The position numbers and the translations under genes are program-made. The notes under the pieces are model-generated. The model made no database searches. It had not been told where the DNA came from and was given only the letters and a program-made list of their open reading frames with translations. A DNA stretch of 37,894 nucleotides from CBFDCQ01 sp965603355. Its GTDB lineage: Bacteria > Hydrogenedentota > CAZGCA01 > CBFDCQ01. The DNA lies in assembly GCA_965603355.1 (NCBI GenBank), contig CBFDCQ010000029.1, forward strand, positions 1 through 37,894, given 5' to 3'. Below are positions 16,208 through 24,196 of the stretch, piece by piece (the stretch's first letter is position 1; the number at the start of each line of letters is the position of its first letter).

Positions 16208-16241
16208 AAATAGGGGAACACCACTCCTCTAACCCCTATTT
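16208..16241. repeat. REP-like hairpin AAATAGGGG...CCCCTATTT
   Basis: Nine-base perfect arms (16208-16216 and 16233-16241) surround a 16-base loop, in a purine-rich setting. The form resembles short palindromes that are mobilised by REP-associated tyrosine transposases. No such transposase is seen nearby. Confidence 0.5.
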
Positions 16242-16304
16242 GTTCGGTGGCTGACATCCGGTAATCGCGTTGCTTGTGGTTAGCCCTCAGACCGTGTTTG
16301 GCTC

Positions 16305-17120
16305 TCAGATTACCAAGTCGCCCCGCTCGATGTCTGAGGCGCTCTCGCCCAAGCTGTGGCGGAGTCTGCTCAAGTCCTCACGCAGTGCCGTTCTGAACAG
16401 CTCGATGTCCGACCGCCGCAGTATCAGATTGATACCGGCCTTGCCGTACTTGATATCCTGCTCGACCAGCGGCATATTGTGCATTGCCACGCCGACATTC
16501 TTTGCGCGCGCCTTGGTGGTGATCGTCATCACCGCTTCGTCAAAGAGCGGATGGTCGTACTGTTCGGGCACACCGAGACTGCATGACAGGTCGTGGGGAC
16601 CGATCAAGACACCGTCCAGGCCGGGCACGGCCAGTATCTCGTCCAGGGCTTCAACCGCCGGCACACTCTCGATGTTCACCAGTAAGGCGCTGCCCTCATT
16701 GAACTTCGGCACGTACTCCGCCATCTCACCGTCCAGCTTGCGACGTCCGGCCAGTATCTCCTCAAGCTTCTTACCCTTCAGGGGACGAAGCTTTACCGCG
16801 CCGCGCAGCTGATTGACTTCTTCGGCGGTTTCAACGTACGCCGTGATAACGCCGGAGGCGCCCACGTAAAGCACTCGACGGGCTTGATGCGGGTCGGCCC
16901 GAGGAATCCGCACCAGAGTTGCCAGACCCAGAAGCCGGTACGCGCGGCACATCCATCCCAGCTCGTACCAGTCCATGGGAGTATGCTCCGTATCGATGAA
17001 GACGCAGTCGAGGCCAAGTCCGGTTACCGCCTCGAGCCATTTCGGCGATTTCGATACTATCAGCGTTCCATACAGACGCTTGCCGCTTCGCAGAGCCTCA
17101 ATGAACTCCTCGCCGTCCAT
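16305..17120 (-). CDS. HpcH/HpaI aldolase/citrate lyase family protein
   Basis: This 271-aa protein has the class II pyruvate-aldolase TIM barrel. It shows GLDCVFIDTEHTPMDW (metal-site region), VRIPRADPHQARRVLYVGASGVITAYVETAEE, the conserved Arg/Glu segment LLVNIESVPAVEALDEILAVPGLDGVLIGPHDLSCSLG, and a C-terminal segment VAMHN...LILRRSDIELF. Family members cleave 2-keto-3-deoxy or 4-hydroxy-2-oxo acids to pyruvate plus an aldehyde with a divalent metal. The usual 'GAxGvixPxv' is GASGVITAYV here, so a Pro is replaced. The start ATG 17120 has AGAGGAG upstream. It stands alone, with no catabolic partner gene nearby, so the substrate is unknown. Confidence 0.85.
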   Translation of the reverse strand: MDGEEFIEALRSGKRLYGTLIVSKSPKWLEAVTGLGLDCVFIDTEHTPMDWYELGWMCRAYRLLGLATLVRIPRADPHQARRVLYVGASGVITAYVETAEEVNQLRGAVKLRPLKGKKLEEILAGRRKLDGEMAEYVPKFNEGSALLVNIESVPAVEALDEILAVPGLDGVLIGPHDLSCSLGVPEQYDHPLFDEAVMTITTKARAKNVGVAMHNMPLVEQDIKYGKAGINLILRRSDIELFRTALREDLSRLRHSLGESASDIERGDLVI

Positions 17121-17364
17121 ACCCTTACTCCTCTTGTGCTACGTTTGCCGGCGATCTGATCTCACGGGAAACCGATCGCCTTCCATCAATCCTTATCAGG
17201 GATGAGCCAAGTTTGGAGAGGGCGGAGAGTCACCTATTTATTCCTACTTATGTCGCTCAGAATGACGTCGAGTTGTCTGCCCGGACTCTTTCACCAACCC
17301 CACGGCGACCTACTCTTGCGTTATCTTGAGAATCCTGGCGGCACGATAGCGGGAGAGGGGCCTC

Positions 17365-17952
17365 CTAGAGCTCCGAGCGGTTTGATATGATCTTGGCGAT
17401 GATACCGTACTCTTTCGCTTCGGTCGCCGACATCCAGTAATCGCGCAGGGTATCCTTTTCCACACGTTCGAACGGTTGGCCGGTCTCCTTGGCGATAAGG
17501 TCGTTACACTTGGCGCGGAACCTGAGTATTTCGCTGGCGTTGATCTCGAGCTCGGTGGCCCTGCCGCGCATCGCCATGGAGGGTTGATGTATCAGCACAC
17601 GGGCGCTGGGCAACGCGTACCGGTTGTCCTTGTCCGCGGCGAGCAGCACGGTGGTCGCCGCGCTGGCCGCTATACCGGTGCAGACCGCTCTGACCGTCGG
17701 TTTGACAAATCTAATCATGTCATACATCGCGAACCCGGCATCCGCATCGCCACCCTCGGAGTTTATGAATATCGTTATCGGCTCATCGGGATTGTCGTTC
17801 TCCATGATGAGCAGGTCGGCAATGAACCGTTCGGCTACTTTTTTGTCAATGTCTCCCGACAGGACTATCGTTCTTGTCTGTCGCAGTTTAGCCGCGGCCT
17901 CGTCGGACGGGCCGCGCTCTTCGCGTTCTTCTTCCTCGTCTATCGGTACCAT
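17365..17952 (-). CDS. clpP: ClpP-family serine protease
   Basis: This 195-aa protein has an unusually acidic N-terminus (DEEEEREE, residues 5-12) and then the ClpP core TRTIVLSGDID, FINSEGGDADAG. Catalytic Ser97 is in CTGIAASAAT, His122 in LIHQPS and Asp171 in LRDYWMSATEAKEYG, so the triad is complete. The Ser region usually reads GxAASMGA/LLLAAG; here it is IAASAATTVLLAA, which marks a divergent paralogue. ClpP forms tetradecameric chambers and degrades proteins fed by ClpX/ClpA, but no unfoldase gene or trigger factor gene is adjacent. The start ATG 17952 has AGGAG 12-13 bases upstream. Confidence 0.88.
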   Translation of the reverse strand: MVPIDEEEEREERGPSDEAAAKLRQTRTIVLSGDIDKKVAERFIADLLIMENDNPDEPITIFINSEGGDADAGFAMYDMIRFVKPTVRAVCTGIAASAATTVLLAADKDNRYALPSARVLIHQPSMAMRGRATELEINASEILRFRAKCNDLIAKETGQPFERVEKDTLRDYWMSATEAKEYGIIAKIISNRSEL

Positions 17953-17990
17953 GTTTGCGCTACTCCTATAGTGTCCACTCGTTTAGCGGC

Positions 17991-18064
17991 ACAGCCCTCA
18001 CTTGGCTGTTTTCGCTCAGCATCAGCGTTTCCATGCGAGAAAAGACGATTGGCGGCTTCGCCAA
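17991..18064. repeat. Two small hairpins in the divergent clpP-hflK intergenic region
   Basis: ACAGCC-CTCACTT-GGCTGT (17991-18009), followed by TTT, and TTGGCG-GCTT-CGCCAA (18049-18064) lie between the divergent clpP and hflK genes. They may be regulatory, but no gene on the + strand ends here for the first to terminate. Confidence 0.3.
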
Positions 18065-18143
18065 CCGCACCGGGCGCAATTCTAACAGAGCCGAGGGCGT
18101 TTTTCAACAGGTTTCTTCCGCCGCGACAGCCCTGTCTTGCTGC

Positions 18144-18172
18144 TTGACATCCTGTAGCTTTTCTGATACGCT
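18144..18172 (+). promoter_or_regulatory. Promoter of the hflK-hflC operon
   Basis: TTGACA (18144-18149) and TACGCT (18167-18172) are separated by 17 bases and lie 70 bases before the hflK start. Confidence 0.5.
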
Positions 18173-18242
18173 TACCATGTTCAGTGTTAGTGGCTTTAAG
18201 TCAGGGGCAAGAACCAGCTATCTTCCTGTAGGGTAGAGACGA

Positions 18243-19217
18243 ATGAACGGTGGTTCAGGAAAAGAGCTCGGAATAGACCTTAACCAGTTCAAAGGTCTCA
18301 TTCCGGTTGTGCTGATCGTGATGGCGCTTATCGTGGGCGTCGCGACCATATTCTTCACCGTTGACCAGGACGCCGTCGGAGTCATAACGCGATTCGGCAA
18401 GTTCAGTCGCACGGTTGAACCCGGTCTTCATTGGAAACTGCCTTTTGCAATCGAGAAGGTGGAGAAACCGACCGTGCGTCGTGTTCAGAAGGAGGAGTTC
18501 GGGTTCAGGACGTTACAGGCTGGGAGACGCACACAGTATGATGACGGAACGTACCCGGAAGAGGATCTCATGCTGTGCGGCGACCTGAACTGTGCAATGG
18601 TGGAGTGGTCTGTGCAGTACAAGATCAAAGATGCTAAAGCTTACCTGTTCAACGCGCGGAACGTGATAGATACGATTCGCGACGTGTCGCAGGCGGTCAT
18701 GATAGCCATCGTGGGAGATAGCTCGGTGGACGAGGTCCTCACCGTGCGTCGCATAGAGATCAACGACGAAGCCCAGACGCAGATGCAGGAGTTGCTCGAC
18801 GCATACGCGGTTGGCGTGGACATCGTCACCGTGGAGCTGCAGGACGTCAACCCGCCGGACACGGTCAAGCCGGCTTTCAACGAGGTGAACGAAGCCAAGC
18901 AGGACAAGGAGAAGTACCGCAACGAGGCGTGGCAGGAGTATAACCGCGAGGTCCCGAGAGCCAGCGGCGAAGCCCTTAAGATCATCCAGCAGGCTGAAGC
19001 TTACGCCGTGAAGCGGGTGAATGAGGCACAGGGTGACGCCAACCGGTTTATCGCAATGCTGGAGGAGTATCAGAAGGCGAAGGACGTTACCAGAAGGCGT
19101 CTGTATCTAGAGACCTTATCGGAAGTTCTGCCGCAAATCGAGAAGAAATTCATTATTGATGAGAGCGAGACCGGCATTTTGCCGTTCCTTCCGCTGGAAT
19201 CCGGAGAGAAGAAATGA
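18243..19217 (+). CDS. hflK: HflK, FtsH protease-modulating membrane protein
   Basis: This 324-aa protein has one N-terminal membrane helix (LIPVVLIVMALIVGVATIFF) and then a band-7/SPFH domain starting DQDAVGVITRFGKFSRTVEPGLHWKLPF. A coiled helical part follows (KQDKEKYRNEAWQEYN...KIIQQAEAYAVKRVNEAQGDANRF). HflK and HflC form a large complex around the membrane protease FtsH and restrain its degradation of membrane proteins. The Gly/Pro-rich N-terminal extension of enterobacterial HflK is short here (NGGSGKELGIDLNQF). ATG 18243 has AGGGTAGAG upstream. The stop overlaps hflC by four bases (ATGA), which indicates translational coupling. Confidence 0.92.
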   Translation: MNGGSGKELGIDLNQFKGLIPVVLIVMALIVGVATIFFTVDQDAVGVITRFGKFSRTVEPGLHWKLPFAIEKVEKPTVRRVQKEEFGFRTLQAGRRTQYDDGTYPEEDLMLCGDLNCAMVEWSVQYKIKDAKAYLFNARNVIDTIRDVSQAVMIAIVGDSSVDEVLTVRRIEINDEAQTQMQELLDAYAVGVDIVTVELQDVNPPDTVKPAFNEVNEAKQDKEKYRNEAWQEYNREVPRASGEALKIIQQAEAYAVKRVNEAQGDANRFIAMLEEYQKAKDVTRRRLYLETLSEVLPQIEKKFIIDESETGILPFLPLESGEKK

Positions 19218-20161
19218 AGGGGCTTATAGCGCTTGCTGTTGTTCTGGCCGTCGCCGGCATTCTTGCAAGCCAGATGTTATATACCGTTGACATGAGGCAG
19301 CAGGCGGTGATCACCCAGTTCGGCAAGCCCGTGGGCTCGGTCACGCAACCCGGTCTTCACACCAAGAAACCCTTCATCCAGAAGGTCAACTACTTCGACA
19401 AGTGGCTGCTTGAGTGGGACGGATACCCCACACAGATACCTACCCTTGACAAGAAGTACATATTTGTCGATACGTACGCACGGTGGAGGATAAAGGATCC
19501 GCTGACGTTCTTCCAATCGGTCAAGGACGAGACGACAGCCCACGCGCGCCTCGATGACATCATCGACGGCGCTGTACGTAATCAGATCACCAAATATAAC
19601 CTTATCGAAGCAGTGCGCAGCAGCAGCCGACCCATGTTTACGGAGTTGATGGAGGAGGGAAGCGAGGCGGAGGCTACCGAAACCGAGACCGTTAGTGTCG
19701 GACGCGAGAAGATCACCGGGGAGATCCGCACAGAGGCGGCCAAGGTGCTGCCTCAGTACGGAATTGAGCTGGTTGATGTGAAGATCAAACGGATAATCTA
19801 CGAGAATACGGTTCTGAGCAAAGTCTACGAGCGGATGATCGCGGAGCGCAAACGCATGGCGGAAAAGAATCGCTCGGAAGGACAGGCCCAGAAAGCGGAA
19901 ATTCTCGGCAGGAAAGAGCGCGAGCTGAAGAAGGTACTCTCGGAAGCGTACGAAAAAGCGCAGGAGATCATGGGAGCAGCCGACGCCGAATCCACCAGAG
20001 TATACGCCGACGCGTATAGTAAGGACCCGGAATTCTACTCGTTTCTCAACACTCTCGAGACGTATAAGAAGACGTTGGGCAGCGGTACGACGGTAGTTCT
20101 CACCACCGACTCGGATTTCTTCAGGTACATAAAAGATATCTCCCCGAAGGAGAGCAAGTAA
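19214..20161 (+). CDS. hflC: HflC, FtsH protease-modulating membrane protein
   Basis: This 315-aa protein has an N-terminal membrane helix (GLIALAVVLAVAGILASQML) and the band-7 domain with MRQQAVITQFGKPVGSVTQPGLHTKKPF. A basic helical segment typical of HflC follows (VYERMIAERKRMAEKNRSEGQAQKAEILGRKEREL, about 210-245), and the end is FFRYIKDISP. It pairs with HflK; the four-base overlap supports equal expression. An acidic insertion (EEGSEAEATETET, about 152-165) is present in the band-7 domain and is not usual in the proteobacterial protein. Confidence 0.92.
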   Translation: MKGLIALAVVLAVAGILASQMLYTVDMRQQAVITQFGKPVGSVTQPGLHTKKPFIQKVNYFDKWLLEWDGYPTQIPTLDKKYIFVDTYARWRIKDPLTFFQSVKDETTAHARLDDIIDGAVRNQITKYNLIEAVRSSSRPMFTELMEEGSEAEATETETVSVGREKITGEIRTEAAKVLPQYGIELVDVKIKRIIYENTVLSKVYERMIAERKRMAEKNRSEGQAQKAEILGRKERELKKVLSEAYEKAQEIMGAADAESTRVYADAYSKDPEFYSFLNTLETYKKTLGSGTTVVLTTDSDFFRYIKDISPKESK

Positions 20162-20185
20162 CGTCCTTGGCGAGGGAGTATCGAC

Positions 20186-20350
20186 ATGCCCAGCTACGAT
20201 TTCAGGTGCAAGAAGTGCCGGAAGAAGTTCTCGCTCACGCTTACCGTGCAAGAGTTGGAATCGCACCGGTACAAGTGTCCCAAGTGCGGCTCGAAACGAC
20301 TTGAGAAACTGATCGTAGACTTTTTCGCACAGACCTCCAGCAAGAGCTGA
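20186..20350 (+). CDS. FmdB-family zinc ribbon protein, 54 aa
   Basis: This short gene starts at ATG 20186 with GAGGGAG upstream and ends at TGA 20348-20350. The translation begins MPSYDFRCKKCRKKF and contains KCPKCGSKRLEK, so four cysteines form two C-x2-C knuckles 20 residues apart (Cys8, 11, 31, 34), as in the FmdB/CxxC_CxxC_SSSS regulatory-protein family. The tail (AQTSSKS) has the serine-rich ending of that family. The role in the cell is not known; many copies lie beside unrelated housekeeping genes. It probably follows hflC in the same transcript, 24 bases downstream. Confidence 0.85.
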   Translation: MPSYDFRCKKCRKKFSLTLTVQELESHRYKCPKCGSKRLEKLIVDFFAQTSSKS

Positions 20351-20443
20351 CCTTCGCGCCGTGAGTGGCTGCGATGTCCTCCACTAGCGGGCATAGCGGC
20401 GCAACACGCACCGTCTGCAAGTCCCTTACTGCTTCGAACCGGC

Positions 20444-20472
20444 TTGACATTCAGCCTGAGGGGTCTTAAACT
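20444..20472 (+). promoter_or_regulatory. Promoter of dapF
   Basis: TTGACA (20444-20449), 17-base spacer, TAAACT (20467-20472), 60 bases before the dapF start. It is one of the best sigma70-like matches in the window. Confidence 0.6.
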
Positions 20473-20532
20473 AGGGCATCCAAGAGAGGTGAGACGCGGC
20501 GTTAACTGAATGCGGACGTTGGAGATACTGCC

Positions 20533-21369
20533 ATGAAGTTCACGAAAATGCACGGACTCGGTAACGATTACGTCATCGTCAATGGCTTTGAAACGACTGT
20601 GGCGGATCCCGGTTCCCTCTCGTGTGTGATCAGCGAACGCAGAACCGGAGTGGGTTCCGACGGTCTGATACTGATCGTTCCGTCGGACACGTGCGACTTT
20701 CAGATGAGGATATTCAACGCCGACGGGTCCGAGGCGGAAACCTGCGGCAACGGAATAAGGTGCGTCGCCAAGTACGTTTATGAGGAGGGGATGACGGACC
20801 GGGACGAGTTCGTCATTGAGACGCTGGGCGGTCCGGCGAAAGTGTGGCTGACGGTGAAGGACAGCGCTGTGGCCCGTGTGAAATGCGACATGGGGACGCC
20901 TAAGTTCTCCCGGAGCGAGATACCGATGTTGGGAGAGGAGGGTGAGGTAATCGAGGAACCGCTCCAGGTGGGCGATTCCGAGTACAAGGTTACCTGCCTT
21001 TCGATAGGGAACCCGCATGCGGTGATCTTCGTGGACGATCTGCAGGTCGCACCGGTAGACAGCATCGGGCCGCAAGTTGCTACACATCAGAGGTTTCCGA
21101 ATGGAACCAATGTCGAGTTTGTCGAGCCGGTCGATGAGACGAACATCCAGATGCGGGTCTGGGAGCGCGGTTCCGGCGAGACGTTGGCGTGCGGCAGCGG
21201 CTGTTGCGCGGCAGCGGTAGCGTCGGCGCGTACAGGTCGTGCCGGGAGGTCGGTTTCCGTGCATCTCGCGCTGGGGCATCTCGAAATCGAGTGGGCAGAC
21301 GACGGACACGTTTACATGACAGGACCGGCGGCAAGGGCGTTCGACGGCGAGTGGCACGCACAAAGGTGA
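20533..21369 (+). CDS. dapF: Diaminopimelate epimerase
   Basis: This 278-aa protein has family-typical length. It opens with KFTKMHGLGNDYVIVNG, followed by RRTGVGSDGLIL. The two catalytic cysteines lie in EAETCGNGIRCVAKY and ETLACGSGCCAAAVA; GNPHAVIFVDD and FPNGTNVEFVE also match. The enzyme interconverts LL- and meso-diaminopimelate for lysine and peptidoglycan synthesis in the cytoplasm. It has its own promoter and a GGAG ribosome binding site. No other lysine-pathway gene is adjacent. Confidence 0.95.
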   Translation: MKFTKMHGLGNDYVIVNGFETTVADPGSLSCVISERRTGVGSDGLILIVPSDTCDFQMRIFNADGSEAETCGNGIRCVAKYVYEEGMTDRDEFVIETLGGPAKVWLTVKDSAVARVKCDMGTPKFSRSEIPMLGEEGEVIEEPLQVGDSEYKVTCLSIGNPHAVIFVDDLQVAPVDSIGPQVATHQRFPNGTNVEFVEPVDETNIQMRVWERGSGETLACGSGCCAAAVASARTGRAGRSVSVHLALGHLEIEWADDGHVYMTGPAARAFDGEWHAQR

Positions 21370-21502
21370 ACAGGCCTTGACCAGGAGGAAGGAACCGCGA
21401 AGACCGCGAATCCGGCGCACATGGACGCGAAATCCCGCGCAACGCGCTCATTCCACCCCAAGAGGGGCCAAAGGGTACTCGCGAGCCGGGGCGCGCGAGG
21501 TC

Positions 21503-21901
21503 ATGCGCGAAGAAATGCGCGTCGGTGGGTGTAGAACTGCACACAGACCGCTGAGGATTATGGTGCTGCTTTCTGGAGAGGGCAAACAGTTGCACGGCGT
21601 CTTCTCGCAGCTTGAAAGCGGAGTGCTGGAGGGGGAGATCGTCGCGGTGTTAAGCGACAATGCCGATGCCGCAGGGTTGAGCGCGGCGCGCGAGCGCGGT
21701 ATCGAGACGGTGGTGCTTGATTCCACCGCTGTCGGCGACACGGACCTGTTCAGCGAAGAGATTAACGATAATCTCGACAGGCTCGACCCTGACGTGGTCG
21801 TCCTGGACGATTTTAAAGCTCCCGTAAGGTTGAAAAAGAGCAAGAACCGGCACGTGATCCATCGTGCTGCCGCGTTGCTGGAAATAGCTGCAACCGACTG
21901 A
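21503..21901 (+). CDS. PurN-like half domain (formyltransferase N-terminal part only)
   Basis: About 132 aa, or up to 174 aa if translation begins at TTG 21377. The Arg-rich first part of the longer frame does not look like protein. From about base 21548 it reads LRIMVLLSGEGKQLHGVF, IVAVLSDNADAAGLSAARERGIETVVLD and LDPDVVVLDDF, which follows the first ~95 residues of glycinamide ribonucleotide transformylase (PurN). It then ends with KNRHVIHRAAALLEIA. The catalytic Asn-His (NIHPSLLP) and Asp of PurN lie beyond this point, so it cannot be an active transformylase. It may be a decayed purN or a small stand-alone binding domain. Start choice is uncertain because no good ribosome binding site is seen. 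Confidence 0.55.
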   Translation: MREEMRVGGCRTAHRPLRIMVLLSGEGKQLHGVFSQLESGVLEGEIVAVLSDNADAAGLSAARERGIETVVLDSTAVGDTDLFSEEINDNLDRLDPDVVVLDDFKAPVRLKKSKNRHVIHRAAALLEIAATD

Positions 21902-21951
21902 GCGGGCTGTGGCTGTTTGATCCGGCAAATCCCTGATGAGAGGTTGATTGA

Positions 21952-23193
21952 ATGATTGCTGCTGTCAAGATTCTTATAATCCTCGGTTGCATGGTGCTGC
22001 TGATAAGGAAGAAAGTGGGCGTCGGATACGTCCTGCTGATAAACGCCGCGTTAGCCGCAGTGCTGTTCAGGATGAGCCCGAAGGACGCTCTGACATCTGT
22101 TGGAACAGGAGCATTCTGGCTCGAGACCTTGCAGCTGGTCGGGATAATTGTCCTCATTATGGTCATGGGAGAGATCATGAGGGCGGTGAAGAACTTTGAT
22201 CGCACTATGGAATCGCTCGAACTTCTACTGAGAGACACTCGGGCGGTCATGGCTGCGATACCTGCCATCATAGGGCTTTTGCCGATGCCGGGAGGCGCGA
22301 TGTTGTCGGCGCCGATGGTTCGGGCCATGTCCGATAAGGTGGAGATGCCTCCTGAGCAGAAGACTTTCATCAACTACTGGTTCAGACATCTTTGGGAATA
22401 CGTTTGGCCGCTTTACCCGGGAATCATCCTGACCGCCGCGCTGCTGGAGATTCCGGCACGGAACGTGGTAGCCGTGAATTTGCCGCTCAACGCAGCGGCG
22501 ATACTCGGCGGCCTTCTATTCTGCTTTCAGGGCGTAGTCCGGCCGGAAGCTGTCCATGTGGGGTCGGCGGTCGGCAAACACGTGATGCGGCTCATAGCAA
22601 ACCTTTGGCCGATAGTCGTCGTGGTTGTGGCTGTGCTGTTCAAGGTGCCTCTGTTGCTTTCACTCAGCGTCGTGTGCGCCGTGTTATTGATAGCGCACCG
22701 GCCGAACAGGGAAGAGCGTCGCGAGATCGCCCGGCGAGGCGTCACTGTGGAGACAATATCTCTCATAGTGGGTGTGAAAGTCTTCCAGGCTGTCATTGAC
22801 CGGTCAGGGGCAGCGTCGCAGATTGTGGACGCGTTCGTTTCCGTCAACGTGCCGCAGGCGCTGTTGGTTTTCGCCGTTCCCTTCGTCATAGGCGTTCTGA
22901 CGGGGCTGACGCTGGCGTTTGTCGGCGTGACCTTTCCTGTGCTGATGCCGTTCTTCGTGTCTGAGACGGGTGTGGTCGCATATCCTTATGTGATGTTGGC
23001 ATACGCGGGCGGGTACCTCGGCGTTCTATTCTCGCCCGTGCATCTTTGCCTGGTCTTGACGCGGGAGTACTTCAAGGCGGATCTAGGACAGGTTTACATG
23101 TTATTGGTCAGACCGATCCTGGTCGTCCTGGCGATTACGGTCGTATGGTTCCTGTTCGGTGTGGGACCTTTTGTCAAGTGGATAGGCTTTTAG
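21952..23193 (+). CDS. DUF401-family integral membrane protein (permease-like)
   Basis: This 413-aa protein has ten or more predicted helices. The segment MAAIPAIIGLLPMPGGAML, followed by SAPMVRAM and then FINYWFRHLWEYVWPLYPGII, is what I recognise as the DUF401 family. The C-terminal half repeats a similar fold, with FVGVTFPVLMPFF and YAGGYLGVLFSPVHLCLVLT. Its two-halved layout with polar residues in broken helices is like that of ion-transporter-superfamily permeases, so a transporter role is likely, but the substrate is unknown. The start ATG 21952 has GAGAGG upstream. The gene converges with the PfkB-type kinase gene on the other strand, 42 bases away. Confidence 0.8.
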   Translation: MIAAVKILIILGCMVLLIRKKVGVGYVLLINAALAAVLFRMSPKDALTSVGTGAFWLETLQLVGIIVLIMVMGEIMRAVKNFDRTMESLELLLRDTRAVMAAIPAIIGLLPMPGGAMLSAPMVRAMSDKVEMPPEQKTFINYWFRHLWEYVWPLYPGIILTAALLEIPARNVVAVNLPLNAAAILGGLLFCFQGVVRPEAVHVGSAVGKHVMRLIANLWPIVVVVVAVLFKVPLLLSLSVVCAVLLIAHRPNREERREIARRGVTVETISLIVGVKVFQAVIDRSGAASQIVDAFVSVNVPQALLVFAVPFVIGVLTGLTLAFVGVTFPVLMPFFVSETGVVAYPYVMLAYAGGYLGVLFSPVHLCLVLTREYFKADLGQVYMLLVRPILVVLAITVVWFLFGVGPFVKWIGF

Positions 23194-23202
23194 TCTTATG
23201 GT

Positions 23203-23236
23203 GTTCCAGCAACGGAAGCTGCGCTACTGCCGGAAC
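23203..23236. terminator. Possible bidirectional hairpin between convergent genes
   Basis: GTTCCAGCA (23203-23211) pairs with TGCCGGAAC (23228-23236) at eight of nine positions with a 16-base loop. The location between converging genes fits a shared terminator, but there is no T-run on either side. Confidence 0.3.
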
Positions 23237-24168
23237 TAGAGCTTCTCTATATTGACCTGTGCCGCGTACCGCTCGACCTCCTCGCGCGAGCAGTGGCCAA
23301 TATCCCAGGATGCCGCGTTTGCGGTGCCTGCCCCTACGCCCAGGCGGCACATTTCCTCGAGGTCCATTTCCTCCATGAGACCTATGGCGAACCCCGCAAC
23401 GAGCGCATCGCCGCTTCCTACGGGGTTGATCTCCTCGATCTCAGGAGGGATGCATCTGAGCGCACGCCCGTCAAGTGAGGCCAAAGCGCCTTTTGCTCCC
23501 ATCGAGATCACCACCAGCCTGATCCCGAGGTCATGGTAGTTGGAGATAGCGCCAAGGATGTCGGCATCACTACGGATACTCTCTCCGAAAAGTTCCTGCG
23601 TCTCCTCGATGTTGGGTTTAATCATGAAGGGTTTTGCTTTGACTCCCTCAGCGAAAGCCGGTCCGTGCGAATCGAGCACTGCCTTGACGCCGCGTTCAGC
23701 ACATATCGGGATCAGATCGTAATACAAGGTATTGAGCGCGGCGCACGGTACTGTGCCATTGAAAGTGACGACCCCGGCCTCGCCGACGACTTTGTTGAAC
23801 ACCTCGCGTACTTTCCTGTCCTCCTCCGGCGTGAGTTCAGGACCGGGCTCCATATAGGCTGTCTGGACGTGCTCGCCGGTGTCCAGGACGGTGACTATCT
23901 CCCTGGAGGGTGCCGATACCCACACGGGCACGGTTTCGACGCCGTCGTGGACTCTTATCATCTCCTCGATATGAGCGCCGGTGTGGCCGCCGACGATCTG
24001 GAGTGCCTTTGTCGGGCGACCGAGCGTCTTGACGACGCGCGATACGTTGCTGCCCTTGCCGCCCGCTACAGCGGTCGCCTTGTGGCCGCGAATTATGGTG
24101 CCGAGCTCCACGTGACCGCAGAAGATGGTCTTATCCACGCATGGATTGGGCGTTACGGTAAGAATCAT
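23236..24168 (-). CDS. PfkB-family hexose kinase (1-phosphofructokinase/tagatose-6-phosphate kinase type)
   Basis: This 310-aa protein opens ILTVTPNPCVDKTI (the LacC/FruK signature) and has GGKGSNVSRVVKTLG, a sugar-binding segment VTFNGTVP, and IKPNIEETQELFG. The ATP-site motif is INPVGSGDALVAGFAIGL with the catalytic Asp in GSGD; most relatives have GAGD. The family phosphorylates fructose-1-phosphate or tagatose-6-phosphate at the free primary position. No PTS genes are near, so the natural substrate is open. It is the last gene of the long minus-strand run, 28 bases after the ROK kinase gene, and both point to sugar phosphorylation. Confidence 0.85.
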   Translation of the reverse strand: MILTVTPNPCVDKTIFCGHVELGTIIRGHKATAVAGGKGSNVSRVVKTLGRPTKALQIVGGHTGAHIEEMIRVHDGVETVPVWVSAPSREIVTVLDTGEHVQTAYMEPGPELTPEEDRKVREVFNKVVGEAGVVTFNGTVPCAALNTLYYDLIPICAERGVKAVLDSHGPAFAEGVKAKPFMIKPNIEETQELFGESIRSDADILGAISNYHDLGIRLVVISMGAKGALASLDGRALRCIPPEIEEINPVGSGDALVAGFAIGLMEEMDLEEMCRLGVGAGTANAASWDIGHCSREEVERYAAQVNIEKL

Positions 24169-24196
24169 GTTCAGATCTGTCTCTGTACCAGTGGCG

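Larger units (their letters stand above)
15773..16304. other. 532-base gene-poor stretch with palindromes, between the cassette array and the aldolase-family gene
   Basis: No convincing gene is seen here. The left half has the cassette-array boundary GTTAGTT (minus strand, 15792-15786) and a cluster of GTGTTACAT/ATGTAACAC inverted repeats. The middle (15960-16190) has no clear feature. The right end carries a REP-like hairpin (16208-16241). This is where an attI site and integrase would be expected, and neither is visible. Confidence 0.6.

Noticed and set aside
16054..16254. Small plus-strand open frames in the palindrome zone
   Set aside because: Cys/Arg/Ser-rich composition, no ribosome binding site, and one runs through the REP-like hairpin.
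20194..21420. Long open frame on the minus strand opposite dapF
   Set aside because: It lies opposite a clear dapF and has no recognisable domain; a shadow of the GC-rich codon pattern.
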